A stretch of 6,894 nt of DNA from Actinomycetota bacterium (GTDB lineage Bacteria > Actinomycetota > Actinomycetes > Actinomycetales > Microbacteriaceae): assembly GCA_016870695.1 (NCBI GenBank), contig VGAV01000123.1:1-6894 (forward strand). Direction: 5' to 3'. The notes below the pieces were generated by a model that made no database searches, was not told the origin of the DNA, and saw only the letters and a program-made list of their open reading frames with translations. This document shows, in pieces, positions 1 through 5,064 of the stretch. A program made the position numbers and the translations under genes. How positions within the stretch are numbered: position 1 is the stretch's first letter; each line of letters opens with the position of its first letter.

Positions 1-181
1 GCCCGAGGGCCAGGATCACCTCCACCGGCCCCGGCACGTCCTGCTGCAGGACCGTCTCCACGGCACGACGCAGATAGCGCTCCTCGTTCAGCACGGGCAT
101 GACGAAGCTGACGCCCGCGTCGTCGGGGGGAACGGGCGCGTCGCGCCGGGCGGTGACGCCTCCGGGGGTGGCGAGGTGCAT
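1..181 (-). CDS. Family 2 glycosyltransferase, N-terminal fragment (runs off the left edge)
   Basis: Sixty codons are visible from an ATG at 181 down to base 1, with no stop. After a Pro/Asp-rich leader of about 23 residues, the stretch VSFVMPVLNEE (residues 24-34) is the first beta strand and nucleotide-binding loop typical of GT-A fold, family 2 glycosyltransferases. It is followed by a helix (YLRRAVETVLQQD) and a second strand (VEVILALG), as in ExoA-like members. The family transfers a sugar from a nucleotide-sugar donor at the cytoplasmic membrane face to build polysaccharides or glycolipids. The catalytic Asp motifs and any membrane helices lie outside the window, so donor and acceptor are unknown. 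The start is supported by AAAGGA (plus-strand 189-194), 7 nt upstream of the ATG. The gene is divergent from the glycerophosphotransferase-like gene across 42 bp, which suggests shared control and a joint role in surface glycan synthesis (inference). Confidence 0.85.
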   Translation of the reverse strand, partial: MHLATPGGVTARRDAPVPPDDAGVSFVMPVLNEERYLRRAVETVLQQDVPGPVEVILALG

Positions 182-217
182 CCCCCGATCCTTTCACGTC
201 GCACCCGCCGGTACCCT

Positions 218-223
218 GGAGGG
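218..223 (+). promoter_or_regulatory. Unusually close Shine-Dalgarno-like GGAGGG
   Basis: GGAGGG abuts the ATG at 224, leaving 0-1 nt of spacing instead of the usual 5-9. It is the only purine-rich candidate near this start. The ATG also lies inside a copy of the GGATGCC heptamer (222-228). Either translation tolerates the close spacing, the message is leaderless, or the true start is the GTG at 176. Confidence 0.35.
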
Positions 224-1483
224 ATGCCTCTCGCCCGTGACGCCCGGCTCGCCGTCGGCCTTCTGCGCAAGGCCCTGAACGCCCGCCGGGCCCGCCGGGC
301 GCTGCGTCAGCGCCTCGCACAGCGGGACGAGCTCCCGGTCGGACGCTTCCGCATCGCGGTCTATTTCGCCGACAACGCGGTGAACATGTACCAGATGCGC
401 CAGTGGTACGCGCCGCTGCGCGCGCTCGCGCGGGAGTGGCCGGTCCTCGTCGTCAGCCGTGGCGCCGGGGGCGCGAACGCCCTGCTCGAGGACGGGGCCC
501 TGCCCGTGGCCTACGCGCCGACCGTGCGCGACGTCGAGCAGGTCCTCGCCGAGCAGGACGTCCGCATCGTGTTCTACGTCAACCAGAACACCCGCAACTT
601 CCAGATGTTCCGCTACGGGCACCGCTGGCACGTGTTCATCAACCACGGCGAGTCCGACAAGATGTACATGACGACCAACCAGTTCAAGGCCTACGACTAC
701 GCCTTCGTCGCGGGGGACGCCGCGCGCGAGAGGCTGTCGCGGGTGCTGTGGGACTACGACCTCGACCGGCGCACCTTCGCCATCGGGCGGCCGCAGGCCG
801 ACCACTACTCGGGCGACCTGCCCTATCAGCCGGACGAGCGGACCGTCGTCCTGTACGCCCCGACCTGGGAGGGCGACCGCCCCTCGGCCCACTACGGGTC
901 GATCGCGTCGCACGGCGAGGCGCTCGTCGGCGCGCTGCTCGCCACCGGCCGGCACCGCGTCATCTACCGGCCGCATCCGCGCTCCGGTGTCGTCGACAGC
1001 GCCTACGGCGCGGCGAACACGCGGATCGTCGCGGCCCTCGCCGCCGCCAACGCTGCGGACCCGACCGCGAAGCACGTGCACGACACCGGCCCGGACCTCG
1101 GCTGGCAGCTCGCGGCCGCCGACCTGGCCGTCGTCGACATCTCCGCGATGGTCTACGACCGGCTCGCCGCCGACAAGCCGCTGCTCGTCACCCGACCCGT
1201 CGACGCGGAGGCCCTCGTCGACACGTCGGGCTATCTGTCGGCCTGCGAATGGCTGGATGCCACCGAGGCGGCATCCATCGTCCGTCACGCCGACCGCGTG
1301 CTCGGTGACCCCGAGTCCGTCGCCCGGCTGCAGCACTGGGTGCGGCACTACTTCGGCGACACGACCCCAGGTGCCGCGACCGCGCGGTTCCACGCCGCCG
1401 TCGCAGAGCTCATGCACCGCTGGGACGCGTGGCACGACCGCCCCGCGGCCGCCGGCGACGTCGAGGTCGAGACCGTCGACTGA
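224..1483 (+). CDS. CDP-glycerol glycerophosphotransferase-like protein (TagF/TagB-type family)
   Basis: This is a 419-residue protein from ATG 224. The C-terminal half carries the hallmarks of the CDP-glycerophosphotransferase family (GT-B fold): YAPTWEG (211-217), YRPHPRSG (248-255), and a DISAMVYDRLAADKP block (D305, S307, D312), resembling the substrate-binding Ser/Asp region of TagF. In the N-terminal half, NHGESDK (140-146) corresponds to the family's 'HG...K' motif with a candidate base, H141. Family members transfer glycerol phosphate from CDP-glycerol to a lipid-linked or polymer acceptor at the inner membrane face during teichoic-acid assembly. The exact acceptor and whether it polymerises are not shown. 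The first 35 residues are Arg/Ala-rich and could form an amphipathic membrane anchor (inference). An in-frame GTG at 176 would add 16 residues but overlap the divergent gene, so ATG 224 is preferred. It could instead act on another CDP-polyol or be a distant paralogue of unknown substrate. Confidence 0.82.
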   Translation: MPLARDARLAVGLLRKALNARRARRALRQRLAQRDELPVGRFRIAVYFADNAVNMYQMRQWYAPLRALAREWPVLVVSRGAGGANALLEDGALPVAYAPTVRDVEQVLAEQDVRIVFYVNQNTRNFQMFRYGHRWHVFINHGESDKMYMTTNQFKAYDYAFVAGDAARERLSRVLWDYDLDRRTFAIGRPQADHYSGDLPYQPDERTVVLYAPTWEGDRPSAHYGSIASHGEALVGALLATGRHRVIYRPHPRSGVVDSAYGAANTRIVAALAAANAADPTAKHVHDTGPDLGWQLAAADLAVVDISAMVYDRLAADKPLLVTRPVDAEALVDTSGYLSACEWLDATEAASIVRHADRVLGDPESVARLQHWVRHYFGDTTPGAATARFHAAVAELMHRWDAWHDRPAAAGDVEVETVD

Positions 1484-1513
1484 CCCCGACGCACGACGGG
1501 TCGAACCGGGTCA
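1481..1513. terminator. Possible bidirectional terminator between convergent genes
   Basis: The 27 bp gap between the convergent stop codons lies within an inverted repeat. TGACCC (1481-1486) and GGGTCA (1508-1513) are perfect complements, and each contains one gene's stop codon. A competing 5-bp stem pairs GACCC (1482-1486) with GGGTC (1498-1502). There is no T-tract, so this would be a tract-less structure at best, and the symmetry may be coincidental. Confidence 0.28.
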
Positions 1514-2845
1514 GGCCTCCAGCGGGGCGAGCCGGCCGATCGCCGCGAGCGGGATGCCGATCCAGTCCGGACGGTTGCGGGCCTCGTAGATGGCCTCGTA
1601 CACGGCCTTGTCGAGCTCGAACGCGGCGAGCAGCTCCGGCGCGGACGCCCGCTCCGGGCCGATCGCGTCGCTGTACCCGTCGAGGAACGCCTGCTGCGCG
1701 GCGATGACCCAGGTCCGCACGGCGTCCGCGTCGGCGCTCTCGACCGCGCCGGAGACGTAGTCGAACGATCGCAGCATGCCGGCCACGTCGCGGACGGCGA
1801 CGTCGGGGAGGAGGCGTTCGGCGATCGGCCGCAGCGGCTCGCCCTCGAAGTCGAGGAGGACCCACCCGTTCTCGGCGGTGTCGAGCACCTGTCCGAGATG
1901 GAGGTCGCCGTGCACGCGCTGGAGCGGCGGCCACGCGGCATCTGCCCCCGCCGCGTACACCTCGCGGATCCGGTCGGCGTGCGGGGCGAGGGCGGGCACC
2001 TCGGCCAGCGCGATCGCGAGGCGGCGGTTCCACGCCCCCGCCACCGCGACGCGGTCCTCCTCGCCGGGCTCCCGGGTGGGGAAGCTCTCCGCGAGCGCGA
2101 GGTGCATGCGGCCGACGGCCTGGCCCAGCAGGCGGGCGCGCTCGGCGAAGTCCTCGCCGTCCTCGGCCGCGCGCAGCGCGACGCGCCAGGCGTCCTCGAC
2201 GCCCTCGAAGAACTCCTGCGCGAAGGCCAGCGATCCCGAGACGTGCTCGCCCGAGGGCGTCGTCCAGGTCCCGTGGACCTCGCCGACGGATGCCGGGACG
2301 AACCGGGCCCCGCCGGCCGCCAGCGCGGACTGGAGCTCGACGTCGGGGTTCACCCCCGGGTTCACCTGTCGGAACAGCTTGCAGATCACCGGCTCGCCGC
2401 CCTCGGCAGGACGGTAGATGATCGACGTGTTCGACTGCTCGCCGCTGAGGACCCGCGCGCTCGCCGCGGGGGCGGACAACCGCGCCGGGTCCAGTGCCGT
2501 GGCGGTCAGTGTCGCATCCCCGGACCCGGCCGAGCCGCCCGCGGTGACCCAGCGGTACAGCAGGTCGGTGAAGGCCTCGTCGACGGTGGCATCCATCCAC
2601 ACCCGCCCGTCGGTGGCCGGGCCGATGACGGACGGCGACGGCGCGGCATCCGGCGTTCGTTCGACCACCGGCACCTGGTAGAGCACCGGGGGAGCGGTCG
2701 TGGCGTCCTGGACGAGCAGCAGGTGCGTGCCCGGGGCGTCGAGCTCCCACGAGGCGAGCAGGGTCAGGCGCGGCTGACGCCCCTTGCTGCCGTACCAGCG
2801 CTGCTGCGGCATCCAGACGGTCAGGAGGTCGAGGAGATCACCCAT
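1511..2845 (-). CDS. mak: Maltokinase (ATP:alpha-maltose 1-phosphotransferase)
   Basis: This is a complete 444-residue protein, close to the usual length for actinobacterial maltokinases (also called Pep2). It phosphorylates maltose with ATP to maltose 1-phosphate, the donor used by GlgE to extend alpha-1,4-glucan, and acts in the cytoplasm. Visible motifs are: the N-terminal QQRWYGSKGR signature (14-23); SGEQSNTSIIY (134-144), the nucleotide-binding loop; ICKLFR with the likely ATP-contacting K156; HGDLHLGQ (312-319) with presumed catalytic D314, as in aminoglycoside-phosphotransferase-like kinases; DFEGEP (332-337) with metal-binding D332; and YEARNRPDW (420-428) near the C-terminus. The fold is an N-terminal Mak domain joined to a kinase-like domain. 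The usual partners treS, glgE and glgB are not in this window. The start is ATG 2845, with only a weak upstream AGG. It converges on the glycerophosphotransferase-like gene and follows the EcsC-like gene by 98 bp. Confidence 0.95.
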   Translation of the reverse strand: MGDLLDLLTVWMPQQRWYGSKGRQPRLTLLASWELDAPGTHLLLVQDATTAPPVLYQVPVVERTPDAAPSPSVIGPATDGRVWMDATVDEAFTDLLYRWVTAGGSAGSGDATLTATALDPARLSAPAASARVLSGEQSNTSIIYRPAEGGEPVICKLFRQVNPGVNPDVELQSALAAGGARFVPASVGEVHGTWTTPSGEHVSGSLAFAQEFFEGVEDAWRVALRAAEDGEDFAERARLLGQAVGRMHLALAESFPTREPGEEDRVAVAGAWNRRLAIALAEVPALAPHADRIREVYAAGADAAWPPLQRVHGDLHLGQVLDTAENGWVLLDFEGEPLRPIAERLLPDVAVRDVAGMLRSFDYVSGAVESADADAVRTWVIAAQQAFLDGYSDAIGPERASAPELLAAFELDKAVYEAIYEARNRPDWIGIPLAAIGRLAPLEA

Positions 2846-2943
2846 GCCGCGAACCTACCGGGCGCACCTCGATCGTCCTCCAGCCCTTGCGTCGCGGCCT
2901 GGACGATGGAAGGGACGTGGATGCCGCCCCTCCGACCGTCGCC

Positions 2944-4107
2944 TCAGAAGCGGTCGCGGGAGTCGGGGACGGCCGTCGTGTCGGCGGGGCTCTCGCCGAC
3001 GAGAGGCGGCGAGGTCTCCTCCGCGGCCGGGGCATCGGATGCTCGGATGTCGGATGCCGTCGCCCCCGGGGCCGGCGCGTCGGGCACGTCGCGATGGAGT
3101 GTCTCGGGATCGGGCGCGTCCCAGTTCGCGGCGGCGGCACGGGCGGTGCCCGTGGTCGTCTCGGCGGTGGCCGGGTCATCGTCGCCGGTGGCATCCGGCT
3201 CCCCGTCCTCGTCGCGCCGACGCCGCGGCAGCATCGCCTTCGCGGCCGACCCGGTGCGGCGCCCGACCCCGCCGATCGCGCCGGCGATGGCACCGCCCAC
3301 ACGGGCCACACCGTGGACGGCGGCGTGCTCGAGGCGCTCCGAGCCGGGCCGCGGCTCGATGTCGGCCGGCAGCGTCGACGGGGGAGCGCCGAACGCCTTG
3401 CGCGAGGTGGTGAGGACGCGACGGCCGAGGATGTGGTTGCCCGTGCCGCCGACGACGGCGCCGACACCGAAGGGGAGCGCCTTGCCGAGCCAGGATGCGC
3501 CGCCGCGCGCGACGAACTGACGCGTGAAGCTCGTCTTGAGACGGTCCACGAGCGGTCCGACCGCGGCGCGGGGGAGCGTCTTCGTGATCATCTCGCCCCA
3601 ATAGGACTGACGCCCCGGACCCCGCCCGGCCGCCTGCGCGGCGAGCTGCGAGACGAGGTCGACGCCCTCCTTGCCGAGCATGAGCGTGAGGACGAGTGCC
3701 CGGGCCCGCTCCGGGTCCTCCACGGCGACGCCGTGCACCTCGGCGACGGACTGCGCGTACAGCGCCGTCGCCTCGAGGAACCCGAGCGTCTCCACGCCGC
3801 TGAGGGCGAGCGTGACGCCCGTCCCGATCCCGGGGACCACCGCCGTCGCGCCGACCGCGGCGCCTCCGGTGGTGACGGCGGCGAGGTAGCGGCGCTCCAG
3901 GATGCGCAGAATCTCCTCGGGAGAGGTATCGGGATGCCGCAGGCGCACACTGCGGAGGTGTGCGAGCACCGCCGGCCGCTGGATCGCCATCACCCGATCG
4001 AGTGCCCGGATCGTCCGGGGATGCTCGTCCGACCCGGCCGGCGGCATCCCGCCCTTCCAGGGGGAGTCGTCGGGCAGGGAATGGATGCGGTGCACCTTCT
4101 CAGCCAT
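2944..4107 (-). CDS. Conserved glycine-rich hydrophobic protein, EcsC-like, with acidic disordered tail
   Basis: This 387-residue protein has no function I can assign. Residues 30-75 look helical and charged. Residues 76-124 form a Gly/Ala/Val-rich hydrophobic stretch (for example AVGATAVVPGIGTG) that could be membrane-associated. Then come YAQSVAEVHGVAVEDPERAR (117-136), a mid-region of about 80 residues, and LPFGVGAVVGGTGN (211-224). The order 'glycine-rich hydrophobic, Tyr-containing helix, Asp-Pro-Glu-Arg turn, late LP.GAVVGG.N segment' resembles the EcsC family (PF12787), named after a Bacillus protein of unclear role. This is pattern recognition, not a search result. A further Gly/Ala segment occupies 266-285. 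From about residue 297 to the end the chain is Asp/Glu/Ala/Pro-rich and probably disordered, after an RRRR cluster (295-298). No signal peptide is evident. ATG 4107 is supported by CAGGA about 8 nt upstream. It lies 70 bp downstream of the nucleotidyltransferase gene and 98 bp upstream of mak. Confidence 0.8.
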   Translation of the reverse strand: MAEKVHRIHSLPDDSPWKGGMPPAGSDEHPRTIRALDRVMAIQRPAVLAHLRSVRLRHPDTSPEEILRILERRYLAAVTTGGAAVGATAVVPGIGTGVTLALSGVETLGFLEATALYAQSVAEVHGVAVEDPERARALVLTLMLGKEGVDLVSQLAAQAAGRGPGRQSYWGEMITKTLPRAAVGPLVDRLKTSFTRQFVARGGASWLGKALPFGVGAVVGGTGNHILGRRVLTTSRKAFGAPPSTLPADIEPRPGSERLEHAAVHGVARVGGAIAGAIGGVGRRTGSAAKAMLPRRRRDEDGEPDATGDDDPATAETTTGTARAAAANWDAPDPETLHRDVPDAPAPGATASDIRASDAPAAEETSPPLVGESPADTTAVPDSRDRF

Positions 4108-4152
4108 GCGGCTATCCTGCCCCGTCCGCCTGTCCGCGTTCCGTCCTTGACA

Positions 4153-4179
4153 GACCGGGCCGCCCGCGTCGCGGAGGTC
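4153..4179 (-). terminator. Weak hairpin at the nucleotidyltransferase stop codon
   Basis: Read on the minus strand, GACC (4179-4176) pairs with GGTC (4156-4153), and the inner CCGC pairs with GCGG around a 7-nt loop with asymmetric bulges. The stem overlaps the TGA stop at 4180-4178. No T-run follows, so it may attenuate transcription into the EcsC-like gene or have no function. Confidence 0.22.
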
Positions 4180-4870
4180 AGACGTAGAGGTTGGCCCGCT
4201 CGAGGTCCTCGGCGAAGTCCACCTCGACCGCGTAGAGGTCGGAGATGTCGAGCGGCTCGACGCGCATGCCGTTCTCGATGATGGCGAGCTCGATGCCGCG
4301 CTCGAAGTAGTCCTGGTCGCCGACGCGCTGGAGCTGGCGCTGCAGGGCCTTCTTGTCGGCGGAGGAGACGTAGTTGATGCCGACGGCCTCGCCGATCCCG
4401 CCGACGACGACCTTCGACAGCTCGTCGATGAAGCCCTCCGCGTCGACGGTGTACTTGACCTCTTCGTCGCTGACCTTGGCGGTGTTCACCGTCACGAAGG
4501 AGCGATCGGCCTCGACCAGCTCGGCGGCGCGACCCAGCACGCGAGGGTCGAACACGACGTCGCCGTTCATCCACAGCACACCCGCGCGACCCGTCTTGGC
4601 GAGGGCGCGCAGGAGCGACTTGGAGGTGTTGGTCTGGTCGTAGCGGTCGTTGTAAACGTAGTCGACGTGCGGGAAGGCGTCCACGATGGTCTCGGCGCGG
4701 TAGCCGACCACCGTGGTGATGCGCGCGTCCGAGCCGAAGGCGGCACGAATGTTGTCGTGCTGCTGCTGCATGATGCTGCGGCCGTCGCTGAGCTCGGTGA
4801 GGGGCTTGGGCAGGCTGCGTCCGAGACGCGAGCCCATGCCGGCTGCGAGGATGACGATCTGAACGGTCAA
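4178..4870 (-). CDS. Nucleotidyltransferase, sugar-/choline-phosphate type (LicC-like)
   Basis: This is a complete 230-residue, single-domain protein. VILAAGMGSRLG (6-17) is the nucleotide-binding signature of NTP-transferases, with K22 (LPKPL) as the expected catalytic lysine. NTSKSLLRA (81-89) matches the base/substrate loop, MNGDVVF (101-107) holds metal-ligand D104, and AVEVDFAEDLERAN (214-227) supplies the second acidic ligand, D218. Its short length and this terminal 'E-D..eDL..A' motif resemble phosphocholine cytidylyltransferases such as LicC more than long hexose-1-phosphate enzymes. The expected reaction is NTP plus a phosphorylated alcohol or sugar to NDP-alcohol/sugar plus pyrophosphate. 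The actual substrate is unknown. The start is TTG 4870: AGGAG lies 5 nt upstream, no in-frame ATG precedes it, and the next Met (residue 12) would delete the binding loop. Two sampled 60-base lines are about 58-60% GC and a third is 70%, lower than the neighbours. Confidence 0.87.
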   Translation of the reverse strand: MTVQIVILAAGMGSRLGRSLPKPLTELSDGRSIMQQQHDNIRAAFGSDARITTVVGYRAETIVDAFPHVDYVYNDRYDQTNTSKSLLRALAKTGRAGVLWMNGDVVFDPRVLGRAAELVEADRSFVTVNTAKVSDEEVKYTVDAEGFIDELSKVVVGGIGEAVGINYVSSADKKALQRQLQRVGDQDYFERGIELAIIENGMRVEPLDISDLYAVEVDFAEDLERANLYV

Positions 4871-4875
4871 GGCTG

Positions 4876-4880
4876 CTCCT
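4876..4880 (-). promoter_or_regulatory. AGGAG ribosome binding site fixing a TTG start
   Basis: On the minus strand AGGAG sits 5 nt before TTG 4870. This is the best Shine-Dalgarno match among the complete genes of the window, and it decides the start of the nucleotidyltransferase, which lacks any suitable ATG or GTG. Confidence 0.75.
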
Positions 4881-4898
4881 GGGGGGATGGGTGGTCAC

Positions 4899-4914
4899 TT
4901 CCGGTTCACCGGAA
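4899..4914. promoter_or_regulatory. 16-bp perfect dyad, candidate operator
   Basis: TTCCGGTTCACCGGAA has two perfect 7-bp arms around a 2-bp centre. It lies 28 bp upstream of the TTG start of the nucleotidyltransferase, in the region shared with the divergent ABC gene. The 2-bp spacer is too tight for an RNA hairpin to use the full arms, so a dimeric repressor site is the more natural reading (inference). No regulator gene is visible. Confidence 0.4.
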
Positions 4915-4937
4915 CGTCACGCCTTTGTGCGGGATCG

Positions 4938-4943
4938 ATGCTA
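4938..4943 (-). promoter_or_regulatory. Possible -10 element for the nucleotidyltransferase gene
   Basis: On the minus strand TAGCAT fits the actinobacterial TAnnnT -10 pattern, in a locally AT-richer stretch (about 4921-4975). No convincing -35 lies 16-19 bp upstream. If it is used, the transcript would start near 4930 and the 16-bp dyad would fall in the early transcribed leader. Confidence 0.25.
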
Positions 4944-4982
4944 GCGAAATGCTCTGAAAAGGTGCAGGATATGCGCCACCCG

Positions 4983-5012
4983 TTGTGCTTTCGTGACCCG
5001 TCGGGATAGCGA
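4983..5012 (+). promoter_or_regulatory. Possible promoter for the ABC-transporter gene
   Basis: TTGTGC (4983-4988) resembles a -35 and TAGCGA (5007-5012) a weak -10, with an 18-bp spacer. They lie about 50 bp upstream of the ATG at 5065. The -10 match is poor, so this is only a candidate. Confidence 0.22.
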
Positions 5013-5064
5013 TACCCAGGGTCCCCCGGGCGTGTTCGTCGGAGGCGGTTGGTAGTTTGGAGCG

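Noticed and set aside
214..223. Small dyad CCCTGGAGGG before the start at 224
   Set aside because: Four-bp arms with a 2-bp centre are expected by chance in GC-rich DNA, and the sequence overlaps the SD-like site.
194..1435. A 413-codon minus-strand frame opposite the glycerophosphotransferase-like gene
   Set aside because: There are no recognisable motifs, and the plus strand shows clear family motifs over the same bases.
2872..2907. Inverted repeat ATCGTCC/GGACGAT in the gap between the EcsC-like gene and mak
   Set aside because: Only 7 bp of stem around a 22-nt loop, with no T-tract. It is too weak to call a terminator; the 98-bp gap otherwise holds one GGATGCC copy and nothing else I can support.
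1898..3520. A 540-codon plus-strand frame across mak and the EcsC-like gene
   Set aside because: It spans two well-supported minus-strand genes and their gap, and the product is Arg/Gly-rich without motifs. It is typical high-GC shadow coding.
4147..4152. A perfect TTGACA on the plus strand
   Set aside because: No -10-like sequence lies 16-19 bp downstream, and the genes on both sides are on the minus strand.
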